Under the pieces are notes generated by a model that had not been told where the DNA came from, did not search any database, and worked only from the letters and a program-made list of their open reading frames with translations. Made by a program: the position numbers and the translations under genes. Positions 1 to 7,051 of a DNA stretch of 19,022 bases are shown piece by piece. How positions within the stretch are numbered: the first letter of the stretch is position 1; every line of letters begins with the position of its first letter. The stretch comes from SLAN01 sp046545955 (GTDB lineage: Bacteria; Spirochaetota; Spirochaetia; DSM-27196; SKKC01): contig JBKGYS010000036.1 of the NCBI GenBank assembly GCA_046545955.1, positions 1-19,022 on the forward strand, written 5' to 3'.

Positions 1-160
1 CGCCGCCGGCCGCTCGTTGGTCACCGGCCCCGAGGCTACCGTCGACGCCCGTGCCGGCGACCGATGCACCTTCGCGGCCGGCCGCCCGGTGTTCCCAGGC
101 GCCGCCGCCGGCCGCCCGTTCGTCGCCCCTGCCGCCGCCCTCGAAGCTGCCGATCGAGCT
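1..160 (-). repeat. GC-rich imperfect tandem repeat inside argB
   Basis: Bases 1-22 match bases 103-124 at 20 of 22 positions, a period of 102 bp or 34 codons. The adjoining stretches 31-45 and 142-157 are also similar, with one gap. In protein the unit reads roughly G-S-(F/L)-...-G-D-(E/Q)-R-A-A-G-G, and an internal HRAAGREG is a third related piece. The region is much richer in GC than the rest of the window and is dominated by GCC/GGC codons. The window edge cuts it, so copy number is unknown. Confidence 0.6.
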
Positions 161-586
161 GACGATCGGCAGGAAGCCGCCCGCGAGAAGGTGCTCGAGT
201 ATCGCCGGGTCCACGCGCGCCGGGCGGGCGGTGCGGTTTACCGTCGGGTCGCCGACCGGTTGCCCGGTACAAAGCCCGGCGTCCGAAAGGCTTAAGCCCA
301 CCGGTCTGGCGCCGGCGCGGGCGGCGGTGCGCACCACCGCGGTGTTCACTTTGCCGGCGAGCACCATCTCTACAATCTCCATTTCTTCGGGCGTTGTCTG
401 TCGCACCCCGTCGACAAAGCGCGGCTCGAGCCCGAGCCTGCTGCACCACGCGCTCGCCTCGGTCCCGCCGCCGTGCACGATTACCGCGCCGTCGGGGAAG
501 CCCTCCGCCAGGTCCGCGACGAGCCGGGCCAGTACTTCGGCGTCGGCTGCGGCTGTTCCACCGAGTTTTACGATTACCGGACTCAA
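1..586 (-). CDS. argB: Acetylglutamate kinase (partial, C-terminus beyond window)
   Basis: This enzyme phosphorylates N-acetylglutamate, the second step of arginine synthesis. The visible 195 codons start at TTG (584-586), which overlaps the argC TGA stop as TTGA, indicating translational coupling. There is no ATG nearby, and the product begins directly with the family's first strand, SPVIVKLGGTAA. Other family signatures are HGGGTEAS, FVDGVRQTTPEEMEIVEMVL, AGKVNTAVV and VGLSLSDAGL (where the usual form is GLSGKDG). After FLPIVSSIG the protein should soon reach the (N)VNAD segment of the ATP-binding half. Instead it runs into at least 45 Gly/Ala/Arg-rich residues containing the repeated elements ERAAGG, HRAAG and QRAAGG. 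The remaining third of the enzyme is outside the window, so it cannot be said whether the repeat is an insertion within an intact gene. The assignment is sure; integrity is unknown. Confidence 0.9.
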   Translation of the reverse strand, partial: MSPVIVKLGGTAAADAEVLARLVADLAEGFPDGAVIVHGGGTEASAWCSRLGLEPRFVDGVRQTTPEEMEIVEMVLAGKVNTAVVRTAARAGARPVGLSLSDAGLCTGQPVGDPTVNRTARPARVDPAILEHLLAGGFLPIVSSIGSFEGGGRGDERAAGGGAWEHRAAGREGASVAGTGVDGSLGAGDQRAAGG

Positions 587-1626
587 AACGCCCCCCGCAG
601 CGAGAGCCCCTCGGTCTCCTCGAAGCCGAAGCGCACATTCATATTCTGTACCGCCTGGCCGCTCGCACCTTTCACCAGGTTATCGATCGCCGAAAACACC
701 GCCGCGTCGCGGCCTTCCACGTGCCAGCCGATATCGATGCGGTTAGTGCCGCGAACGTGGCGCGTCTCGGGAATGCGCGAGCCGAGCAGCCGAATGAACG
801 GCTCGTTCTCGTACGCGGAGCTGAGCGCCTTCGCGATATCGTGTTCGTCGACCCCGGGGGCGAGGTGCAGCCGCGTGGTCGTGAACATGCCGCGTCGAAG
901 CGGGACAAGATGCGGAATAAAGAAGATTTCGCTCTTTCCCCCGTAGCGCTCGAGGCTCTGTTCGATCTCGGTAACATGCCGATGGCGGTGCCCGGGCGAG
1001 TAGGCGTGCGTGTTTTCGCTGCGCTCGACGAAAAGCAGGTTCGTCTTGGCCGACCGCCCCGCGCCGGAAACCCCCGAGAGCGCGGTCGTCCAGAACGACG
1101 GCTCGACAAGCCCGTCGCGGAGCAGCGGAATGAGCGGAATGCTCGTACAGGTCGGGTAGCAGCCGGGGTTGGCTATAAGGTCCGCGCGGCTCAGTGGCTC
1201 CCGAGCCCATTCGGTGAGCCCGTAGATGGCCGTGTCGAGCAGGTCCGGCCGCGGCGGGTTCGTACCGTACGCGCGCACGAACTGCCGTTTGTCGGCGATG
1301 CGAAAATCCGCGCTCAGGTCGATAACGACGCTCGACGAGAAGAACGGCTCGCACACTTCGGCGCTTTTCAGGTGCGGCAGCGCGGCGAATACCACCTCCG
1401 GTTCGAGCTCGGCGGCCCGTTCAACGGTGGCGAGCTTGCCTCCGGTTATCTTCGTCTTCGCTTCGATGGCCCCATCGCCGTGCAGCCCGGGGTCCATATC
1501 GATCACCGAAACCCCCGCCTGGGACGACGAGACCGGGATAACCGCCTCGATACGGCGGTGTGCGGCGAGTATTCGCAGAAGTTCAAGTCCGGCGTAACCG
1601 GTTGTTCCGAGTATTGCTGCTTTCAT
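583..1626 (-). CDS. argC: N-acetyl-gamma-glutamyl-phosphate reductase
   Basis: This is the third enzyme of arginine synthesis, reducing N-acetylglutamyl phosphate with NADPH to the semialdehyde. The 347-residue product has the usual family length. The N-terminal nucleotide-binding loop is GTTGYAG (residues 8-13). The catalytic cysteine lies in NPGCYPT (Cys156), followed by SGVSGAGRSAK, the histidine-rich GHRHRHVTEIEQ segment (about 212-223) and PHLVPLRRGMFTT. The ATG at 1624-1626 follows AGGAA at a 7-base spacing. The gene lies 110 bp downstream of argR on the same strand, and its stop overlaps the argB start. It is probably controlled by ArgR, and a perfect TATAAT lies 33 bases upstream. It is intact and confidently assigned. 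Confidence 0.97.
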   Translation of the reverse strand: MKAAILGTTGYAGLELLRILAAHRRIEAVIPVSSSQAGVSVIDMDPGLHGDGAIEAKTKITGGKLATVERAAELEPEVVFAALPHLKSAEVCEPFFSSSVVIDLSADFRIADKRQFVRAYGTNPPRPDLLDTAIYGLTEWAREPLSRADLIANPGCYPTCTSIPLIPLLRDGLVEPSFWTTALSGVSGAGRSAKTNLLFVERSENTHAYSPGHRHRHVTEIEQSLERYGGKSEIFFIPHLVPLRRGMFTTTRLHLAPGVDEHDIAKALSSAYENEPFIRLLGSRIPETRHVRGTNRIDIGWHVEGRDAAVFSAIDNLVKGASGQAVQNMNVRFGFEETEGLSLRGAF

Positions 1627-1658
1627 TCGTTCGTTCCTGTCCGTAATGCTATTCGGAA

Positions 1659-1664
1659 ATTATA
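1659..1664 (-). promoter_or_regulatory. Candidate -10 element for argCB
   Basis: The minus strand reads TATAAT here, in the argR-argC gap, 33 bases before the argC ATG. No good -35 hexamer stands 16 to 18 bases upstream (CGGGAG at 17), so a promoter here would need an activator or a different upstream contact. It would give argCB transcription separate from argR. Confidence 0.35.
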
Positions 1665-1736
1665 GGTTGATGTTTTCCCGGCTCCCGCCTGTTCGCCTGC
1701 GGCAGTATGTGTGATCTGCGTGTTCCCGGCGGGAAG

Positions 1737-2210
1737 CTACTCCGCGAGATCGGGAATGAACTCGGCGAGTCGTCGCTCCCACGTTGGGCCGGTGCACCCC
1801 TCGCGCAGTACAACGAGAACGGTATCGTCCCCCGCGATCGTGCCGATAACCTCTTCGAGCCCGAGCGAGTCGAGCGCAATGGCTACCGAGTCGGCATGCC
1901 CGGAGAGCGTTCGAATCACACACAGGTTTCCGCTGAAATCCATGCTTACATAGCCGCGCAAAAAATCGCTTACGTAGTTTCGCTCGGCTTCCCTGCGCTG
2001 CTCCTCGGTCGGCAGCGTGTAAACGTAGCCTTCCGCGCCCTGGGATACTTTGCTCACTTTCAGCAGCTTCAAATCCCGCGACAATGTAGCCTGGGTGACC
2101 ACGAATCCCTCGCCCTGGAGATGCGCGAGAAGCGTTTCCTGACTGTCAATGCGGTGCTCCTTAATTATGCGCTTTATCGCCCGAAGCCGTTGTGTCCGTT
2201 CCTTTACCAT
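1737..2210 (-). CDS. argR: Arginine repressor
   Basis: ArgR is a hexameric arginine-sensing transcription regulator of arginine synthesis and breakdown genes. Starting at the ATG at 2208-2210 gives 157 residues, the family's normal size. The N-terminal winged helix-turn-helix contains SQETLLAHLQ and the diagnostic TQATLSRDLKLL. The C-terminal arginine-binding and oligomerisation domain ends with GTIAGDDTVLVVL. The same frame is open further upstream to 2297, but those residues (rich in Arg, Lys and Cys) precede the known domain and would overlap the divergent regulatory region. A second possible start is the ATG at 2217-2219, three codons earlier. Neither start has a clear Shine-Dalgarno site; AAAAAAGACG is the nearest purine run. 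The gene lies upstream of argC-argB on the same strand, which fits local control of that unit. Confidence 0.93.
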   Translation of the reverse strand: MVKERTQRLRAIKRIIKEHRIDSQETLLAHLQGEGFVVTQATLSRDLKLLKVSKVSQGAEGYVYTLPTEEQRREAERNYVSDFLRGYVSMDFSGNLCVIRTLSGHADSVAIALDSLGLEEVIGTIAGDDTVLVVLREGCTGPTWERRLAEFIPDLAE

Positions 2211-2219
2211 GGATTGCAT

Positions 2220-2324
2220 AAATTTACGTCTTTTTTGCGATTTTCGCAACTGCATAGCGCACCGTATACGAAATGCTTTCACCACGTGTTCAGACATGCG
2301 GGTTGCCGGATATGCTCTACCCCT
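2220..2324. promoter_or_regulatory. Divergent argR / biotin-ligase control region
   Basis: This 105-bp gap between divergent starts holds a perfect inverted repeat, TTGCGA-TTT-TCGCAA (2235-2249), only 16 bases upstream of the nearest argR start. On the plus strand TTCGCA and TATACG, 16 bases apart, make a weak candidate promoter for the ligase operon. I see no clear match to the ARG-box pattern; TGCATAAATTTACG near the argR start has only a loose resemblance. Confidence 0.35.
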
Positions 2325-3083
2325 ATGGAATCCGATCCGCTGTGGGATTCATCCGAAATCGTTCGCGATCACTTAATACCCCGACGCTACCATGTGGCGT
2401 GCTGCGACAGCACGATGTCACAGGCGGATGCGATGCTCGAACGCGAGAATATAGAGTTGCCGTTCGTGCTCACAACCGACCACCAGCGCCGGGGCCAGGG
2501 AACGCACGGGCGAAGGTGGGAGGATGCGCCGGCAACTTCGCTTATGGCCACTATTCTACTTCCTCCGTCCCTCGCCGATGCCCTGCTACCGCTTCGCATG
2601 GGCACAGCCGTCTGCGACCTGCTGTGCGGACTCGGTGCTCGGGATGTAGCGTTGAAATGGCCGAACGACTGCCTGTGCGGAAACCGGAAAGTAGCGGGGA
2701 TTCTGTGCAGACACGGTGCGCGGCGCGTGGCCGTGGGAATCGGTATCAATGTTACCTCGACGCCTGAGGTAAACGGTTCAACCAGTGTTTACGAGGCGCT
2801 CGGCGGCGGGACGCAGGTCAGTCCCTTTCGTCTGCGCGAACCGCTTCTGAACCGTTGCGCCGAGCTCCTGACCGCTCCAGCGCAACGCGTGCCTCGGATG
2901 TGCCGCAGATATCTGTGGCGGCGGGGAAGTACGGTTCGCGTCGCTGAGGTTACCGGCGAAGCGTTCGAGGCGACCGTGGTAGATATTGCCGCCGACGGAG
3001 CGCTCGTCGTCGACCGTTGTTCCGCCGGGCCGGGAATGCGCGTTCGGCATCTTGTCCGTGCTGGTCGGATTTCGCTACCTTAA
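2325..3083 (+). CDS. birA: Biotin--[acetyl-CoA carboxylase] ligase, monofunctional
   Basis: This enzyme makes biotinyl-AMP and transfers biotin to the carrier lysine of biotin enzymes such as acetyl-CoA carboxylase. The 252-residue product shows the family blocks in order: CDSTMSQADAM, the adenylate-binding loop TDHQRRGQGTHGRRW (about 51-65), KWPND (111-115), RKVAGIL with the conserved lysine (Lys122), and GIGINV (138-143). A small C-terminal beta domain (about 207-250) follows. It lacks the N-terminal DNA-binding domain of E. coli BirA, so it should be an enzyme only and not a repressor. The start was chosen at ATG 2325 because conserved sequence begins shortly after it. The frame is open far upstream, but that part overlaps argR. 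Its Shine-Dalgarno site is poor. It probably shares a transcript with the sensor kinase 9 bases downstream. Confidence 0.92.
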   Translation: MESDPLWDSSEIVRDHLIPRRYHVACCDSTMSQADAMLERENIELPFVLTTDHQRRGQGTHGRRWEDAPATSLMATILLPPSLADALLPLRMGTAVCDLLCGLGARDVALKWPNDCLCGNRKVAGILCRHGARRVAVGIGINVTSTPEVNGSTSVYEALGGGTQVSPFRLREPLLNRCAELLTAPAQRVPRMCRRYLWRRGSTVRVAEVTGEAFEATVVDIAADGALVVDRCSAGPGMRVRHLVRAGRISLP

Positions 3084-3092
3084 ACGGAACCT

Positions 3093-3326
3093 ATGCAGCA
3101 GTTTGCCTTACGCCGTGGTATCGTCGAGCCAGGGAAAAAATCCGCGTTTCTCGCTCTTGGCCTGCTCGCCTGCGGTGTGCTCGGTAACAGCTTTGCCGCC
3201 GAGCTGTTTTTTGATATCGATTTTGTTTTCGGCAGCATCGCGACGTTTCTCATTCTGTATCTCTACGGCCCTGTTGCCGGTATTCTCGCGTCGGTGGTTA
3301 TCTCGCTGCCTACCGTCGTGCTCTGA
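3093..3326 (+). pseudogene. N-terminal membrane fragment of the sensor histidine kinase, ended by in-frame TGA
   Basis: These 77 codons are the first part of the kinase encoded immediately downstream. After a short cytoplasmic start (MQQFALRRGIVEPGKK) come two hydrophobic segments, FLALGLLACGVLGNSF and one spanning the GSIATFLILYLYGPVAG region, and the start of a third (ILASVVISLPTVVL). A TGA at 3324-3326 then ends the frame. The same frame continues without shift as NHPYALMIFVAESAFVGLLL. A Trp codon (TGG) in place of TGA would restore one continuous 897-residue protein and would complete a W-x-HPYA-like membrane motif I associate with related sensor proteins. The start is ATG 3093, 9 bases after the biotin ligase stop, with only a weak CGGA ribosome site. 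It could be a true nonsense mutation, a base-call error, or a read-through or recoded codon. Confidence 0.65.
3324..3326 (+). other. In-frame TGA at codon 78 of the sensor kinase frame
   Basis: The context is CTC-TGA-AAT. The frame before and after it is the same, and both sides encode parts of one membrane domain. TGA serves as an ordinary stop in argC, secD, the hydrolase, glgX and ldhA in this window, and TGG is used freely for Trp. A genome-wide TGA-to-Trp code is therefore unlikely. Confidence 0.85.
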
Positions 3327-3344
3327 AATCATCCCTACGCCCTC

Positions 3345-5786
3345 ATGATATTTGTGGCCGAGTCGGCGTTTGTCGGGCTGCTTCTGCGCGCAGACCGCGA
3401 AAATCTTGTTATTCTCGACGGCCTGTTCTGGCTTTTCTTCGGTATCGCGATGGCAGTCGGCTTTCATGGAGGAATCCTGGGGCTCAGCCTTTCGAATACC
3501 CTTGTTATTGCCCTGAAACAGGCGCTCAACGGAATCACGAATGCGCTTCTCGCCGGGTTCATTATTACGCTGTTCCACCCGGTGCGCGGGTTTTTGTCGT
3601 TTATCCGTGTTCCGCGCGGATTTTCGCTTCGCGATGTCGTGTTTTACATCATTGTCGCGTTTGTTCTGATCCCATCGATTTTCGCGGTGGTGCTGCAGGC
3701 GAGGACTACGCGGTCCACCGTGGAAAATGAGGTGCAACGCAGCCTCGCCGATGCCGGAGAAGCCTCCGAAGCGGCGATCGAAAGCTATTTTACCGCGCTC
3801 TCCGGCGCCCAGGACTCGGTCGTAGACGTGTGGGAAAGCGATCAAATGGAAAACCCCGATTCGATGCTCAAAAGGCTTGTCTCGGGGATGCCGTGGGATA
3901 TCTACTCGCTGCGAATTCTCGACGAGTCGGGCACGCTGCTCGCAGGGTATCCGGCGGTAAAGTCCATAGACCAGCTCGGCGATACCGGCGAGCGGGAGCT
4001 GCGGGCAGAGTGGGGCATGCCGCTTGAGGAACGCCGCGTTTCGAATGTGTTCGAAATGGAGGGCAACCCCGCACCCATGGTTTCGGTAGCGCGGCCGTGG
4101 GGGAGGTCGCAGGGTGATGATTCGTCTGAGCCTGTTCATGGCCATGTCGTCGCAGTTGTGGGATTGACCGAGCTCGGCGAGATTCTGCGCCGGGAGACCG
4201 ACTCCCGGCCGGTCGACGCGGCGGTAATGGACGGTAGCGGCGACGTAGTCGTGTCGACCGAGCAGCGCGTGGAAAGCGGCAGGCGCTTCGATCGCTTCGA
4301 CGATTACCGCGGGAATCGATCGATTGGGCACGGGCTTCGTATTCTCATTCCCGATCTCCCTGTCGATACGCCGTCGGTCCGGCGGTGGGAAGAGTCGCTG
4401 TACGTCTTCGAGCATTCAATCGAGGGGTTTCCCGGCTGGCGTATGGTGCTCTACTCCCCGCTTGGACCGCACCGGGAGGAATTGGCATTCGGGACCTTGC
4501 AGGCCCTTGGTGCCGCCGCCGGGGTCTTGGCCCTGACTATTGTGCTTGCAGGGGTGCTGTCGTCTTTTCTCGTGCGTTCGATTTCGCAGCTCGGAAGTAT
4601 GACTCGAGACCTGCCGCGTCGGATCCTCGATAACGAGAACCTCGACTGGCCGCGAAGTGGTGCTCGGGAAGTACAGCAACTGATCGAGAACTTTCGAGGC
4701 ACCACCGACCTTGTGCATGAAAGCGTTCAACAGCTGCAGCTCGCGAACGCCGAATTGTCAAAGGCGAAGCATAACGCCGACGCGGCGAACCGCGCGAAGA
4801 GCCGCTTCCTCGCCCATATTTCCCACGATCTGAGAACACCGTTGAACGGAATTCTCGGCTACGCCCAGCTTCTGCGTCGCGATGAATCGCTTGGTGGGGA
4901 AACCATGGAGGCGGTTTCGGTTATCGAGAAGAGCGGGAATCATCTTCTGGAGCTTATCTCCGAAATTCTTGATTTTTCGCGGATCGAGGCGGGTCGCGAG
5001 GCGTTCGAATCGGCCCCTTTTGCGATTGCCGCGCTCGTCGAAGATGTGCTCGCGTTTGCCCGGCTTCAGGCGCGCGAGCAAGGCATCGCGGTGCAGTCAA
5101 TGCTCGATGAGCACCTGCCGCGGCTACTCTGCGGTGACGAAAAGAAGCTTCGCAAGGTGCTCATGAATCTCTTGAGCAACGCAGTCAAGTTTACCGAGGA
5201 GGGCAGCGTTTCGCTTGCGGTCGAGCGCGCCGGCGAGAAGGTCCGATTTACGGTTTCCGATACGGGACCTGGAATCGCCGAGGAGGACCGACAGGCTGTT
5301 TTCTCTTCCTTCGCGCGTGGCTCCGGCACGGATTCGGTCGGACGCGGTGGTACGGGGCTCGGTCTGGCGATAGTGAAGCAACTTGTCGCCATCATGGGTG
5401 GATCGGTGTATCTTGAAAGCGAAGTAGGAGTGGGTTCGACATTCTGGTTCGATATTCCCTTGTACGAAGCGTATTCGAAAGGTTCGAGCGAGGATGGGCA
5501 ACCGGAGGACCCTGCAGACCCTACGGACGAAAACGAAGCGGAGGGCGACGCTCGGAGTATCGCAGGCACAGCTATCGATGACACCAGGGCCCCGGACCGC
5601 GAGATTCTCGAGCAATTGCTCGGGTACGCGCGAAAAGGTGATATCAGGTCGGTAATAAAGGTAGCCCGATCAGCAGCCGAGTCGGACGCGGCCACCGCGG
5701 AGTACTGTGAGCGGGTTATACGGCTTGCGTCGGGATTTCACCTCGGTGAACTCAAGGAACTGCTCTTGAGAGCGATAAAAGAATGA
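3345..5786 (+). CDS. Membrane sensor histidine kinase (main open part, 813 residues)
   Basis: This is a two-component sensor kinase. The open part begins inside the multi-helix membrane domain (LVILDGLFWLFFGIAMAVGF and later helices to about residue 75). A helix follows near 90-112, then an extracytoplasmic, Cache-like domain of about 250 residues, a return helix (LGAAAGVLALTIVLAGVLSS, about 385-408), a linker and a coiled coil (ANAELSKAKHNADAANRAKS). The kinase core has the H-box SHDLRTPLNG (His494), NLLSNAVKFT, DTGPGI and GTGLGLA. After the ATPase domain come an acidic linker and a roughly 70-residue helical tail of unknown role. There is no receiver domain. ATG 3345 is only the first start after the in-frame TGA at 3324; it has no ribosome site, so efficient initiation there is doubtful. 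The natural start is probably ATG 3093. The stop overlaps the next gene as ATGA, suggesting a matched signalling pair. Confidence 0.85.
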   Translation: MIFVAESAFVGLLLRADRENLVILDGLFWLFFGIAMAVGFHGGILGLSLSNTLVIALKQALNGITNALLAGFIITLFHPVRGFLSFIRVPRGFSLRDVVFYIIVAFVLIPSIFAVVLQARTTRSTVENEVQRSLADAGEASEAAIESYFTALSGAQDSVVDVWESDQMENPDSMLKRLVSGMPWDIYSLRILDESGTLLAGYPAVKSIDQLGDTGERELRAEWGMPLEERRVSNVFEMEGNPAPMVSVARPWGRSQGDDSSEPVHGHVVAVVGLTELGEILRRETDSRPVDAAVMDGSGDVVVSTEQRVESGRRFDRFDDYRGNRSIGHGLRILIPDLPVDTPSVRRWEESLYVFEHSIEGFPGWRMVLYSPLGPHREELAFGTLQALGAAAGVLALTIVLAGVLSSFLVRSISQLGSMTRDLPRRILDNENLDWPRSGAREVQQLIENFRGTTDLVHESVQQLQLANAELSKAKHNADAANRAKSRFLAHISHDLRTPLNGILGYAQLLRRDESLGGETMEAVSVIEKSGNHLLELISEILDFSRIEAGREAFESAPFAIAALVEDVLAFARLQAREQGIAVQSMLDEHLPRLLCGDEKKLRKVLMNLLSNAVKFTEEGSVSLAVERAGEKVRFTVSDTGPGIAEEDRQAVFSSFARGSGTDSVGRGGTGLGLAIVKQLVAIMGGSVYLESEVGVGSTFWFDIPLYEAYSKGSSEDGQPEDPADPTDENEAEGDARSIAGTAIDDTRAPDREILEQLLGYARKGDIRSVIKVARSAAESDAATAEYCERVIRLASGFHLGELKELLLRAIKE

Positions 5787-6898
5787 ACGAAATGAACGAA
5801 CCATCACGAATTCTTATCGTGGACGACAATTCAGCAAATCTCGGCGTGTTGTTCAGCTATCTCGACAGCGAGGGATTCGAAGTGCGTGTTGCCGAGGATG
5901 GAGATGCGGCGCTCGATCTGTTGGGCGAGGAACCCATCGATCTGATCCTGCTCGACATTATGCTTCCGGGGCGAAGCGGTATCGAAATCTGTTGCGAGCT
6001 CAAGGAACGCGAGGATACCGCCGACATTCCCGTGCTGTTCATAAGCGCGCTGACGTCGGCGGAAGACAAGGTAGAAGGGTTCCGCGCCGGGGCAGTCGAC
6101 TATATTGGAAAACCGTTCCAGCAGGAGGAAGTAATCGCGAGAGTAGAGGCGCATCTGACGATTAAGCGCCAGCGCGATGAGCTCGCCGAGCTCGTCGCGG
6201 TGCGTGACCGTTTTTTCGGTCTTATCGCTCACGATCTGCGCGGTCCGGTCGGCGGGTTTCTCTCGGCGAGCGAGGTCCTCGAACGAAACGCCGAAACCAT
6301 GGACATCCCCGCGCTTCGTGAAATCGCTCGTGAACTGAATCGCAGCGCGGAGACGATCAAGGATCTGCTCGAGAACCTCTTGAGCTGGGCGATGCTTCAG
6401 CAGCGAATGGTCTCTGTAGACCCCGAACCGGTCCACGTGCAATCTCTGGTCGACGAAACGATCGCGCTGCTTGAACAGCCGATCGGCGAGAAAAACATCG
6501 ACCTGAAGAAACAGATTCCGTCTGAGATTCACGCGTACTGCGATCGCCGGATGCTCGCAACCGTCGCGAGAAACCTTCTGAGTAACGCCGTGAAGTTCAC
6601 GGGCAACGGCGGCGTGGTATCGGTTCGGGCCTTTGAACGCGACGGCGAGGTCTGCTTCGAGGTGAGCGACAACGGAGTGGGAATGTCACAGGAGGCGGTT
6701 GAGAAGCTTTTCCGGGTGGACCGTAAAGTCCAGACCGCTGGAACCAACGACGAAAACGGCGGTGGTCTCGGTCTTTTGCTCGTCTCGGACTACGTCGAAA
6801 AGAATCGGGGCCGGATGGAGGTCCAAAGCGCTGAGGGCGAGGGCAGTACATTTCAGGTTATTCTGCCGGATGCCATCGCGCACGCGAAGACTGGGTAG
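5783..6898 (+). CDS. Soluble receiver-histidine kinase protein (REC-HisKA-HATPase)
   Basis: This is a cytoplasmic signalling protein with the receiver in front of the kinase, the reverse of usual hybrid kinases. The receiver (about 8-125) has Asp14/Asp15, the phosphate-accepting Asp58 in LILLDIMLPG, Ser88 and Lys110 in YIGKPF. A short helical linker leads to the dimerisation/phosphate domain with H-box FGLIAHDLRGPVGG (His150). The ATPase domain follows, with NLLSNAVKFT (from Asn264), DNGVGM (297-302) and GGGLGLLLVSDY. There are no membrane segments. The ATG overlaps the upstream kinase stop as ATGA; a second ATG three codons later is possible. The likely role is to receive phosphate from the membrane kinase and control its own kinase activity towards a partner encoded elsewhere. 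No DNA-binding output domain is present. Family assignment is sure; the partner and signal are inferred. Confidence 0.93.
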   Translation: MNEMNEPSRILIVDDNSANLGVLFSYLDSEGFEVRVAEDGDAALDLLGEEPIDLILLDIMLPGRSGIEICCELKEREDTADIPVLFISALTSAEDKVEGFRAGAVDYIGKPFQQEEVIARVEAHLTIKRQRDELAELVAVRDRFFGLIAHDLRGPVGGFLSASEVLERNAETMDIPALREIARELNRSAETIKDLLENLLSWAMLQQRMVSVDPEPVHVQSLVDETIALLEQPIGEKNIDLKKQIPSEIHAYCDRRMLATVARNLLSNAVKFTGNGGVVSVRAFERDGEVCFEVSDNGVGMSQEAVEKLFRVDRKVQTAGTNDENGGGLGLLLVSDYVEKNRGRMEVQSAEGEGSTFQVILPDAIAHAKTG

Positions 6899-6939
6899 CC
6901 GGTCGCCGGTACAGTCTTGCAGAAGAGCGAAAATTCCAG

Positions 6940-6969
6940 TTGATGATCGGCGTCCACTTATTGTAAATT
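6940..6969 (+). promoter_or_regulatory. Candidate groEL promoter
   Basis: TTGATG (6940-6945) and TAAATT (6964-6969) stand 18 bases apart, each matching the vegetative consensus at four of six positions. The proposed -10 sits inside the first of two 13-bp repeats. No CIRCE (TTAGCACTC-N9-GAGTGCTAA) is present between 6899 and 7051. Confidence 0.3.
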
Positions 6970-6999
6970 ACGCTTCGCCGACGGAATGTAAATTACGCT
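6962..6999 (+). repeat. Two identical 13-bp direct repeats upstream of groEL
   Basis: TGTAAATTACGCT occurs at 6962-6974 and again at 6987-6999, 25 bases apart start to start. Each contains the odd-length palindrome GTAA-A-TTAC. The position, 50 to 90 bases before the groEL start, suits a pair of operator sites or alternative -10 regions. Confidence 0.7.
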
Positions 7000-7051
7000 C
7001 GGCACAGCTTAGCCAGACTATTACTACAGGATAAGTAAGAGGAGATATTCT

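Noticed and set aside
36..638. A 200-codon Arg/Gly-rich minus-strand frame in the argB region
   Set aside because: It is out of frame with the clear ArgB translation that starts at TTG 584-586.
394..1665. A 423-codon plus-strand open frame opposite argC and argB
   Set aside because: It is Arg/Ala-rich and typical of a shadow frame. The minus strand carries unmistakable ArgC and ArgB motifs.
1723..1735. Palindrome TTCCC-GGC-GGGAA just after the argR stop as a terminator
   Set aside because: The stem is only 5 bp and no T-run follows on the minus strand.
1707..2324. Upstream extension of the biotin ligase frame to 1707
   Set aside because: It would run antisense through the whole of argR and adds no ligase-family sequence or DNA-binding domain.
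3321..3400. Selenocysteine insertion at the in-frame TGA
   Set aside because: No clear stem-loop of bacterial SECIS type directly follows the TGA. The position fits Trp in a membrane motif and not a redox site. A genome-wide TGA-to-Trp code is also excluded by TGA stops in other genes.
3108..4415. A 435-codon minus-strand open frame opposite the sensor kinase
   Set aside because: Composition is that of an antisense shadow (Arg, His, Asn-rich). The plus strand encodes the recognised kinase.
6899..7051. CIRCE operator for groEL
   Set aside because: No TTAGCACTC or GAGTGCTAA half-site is present in this spacer.
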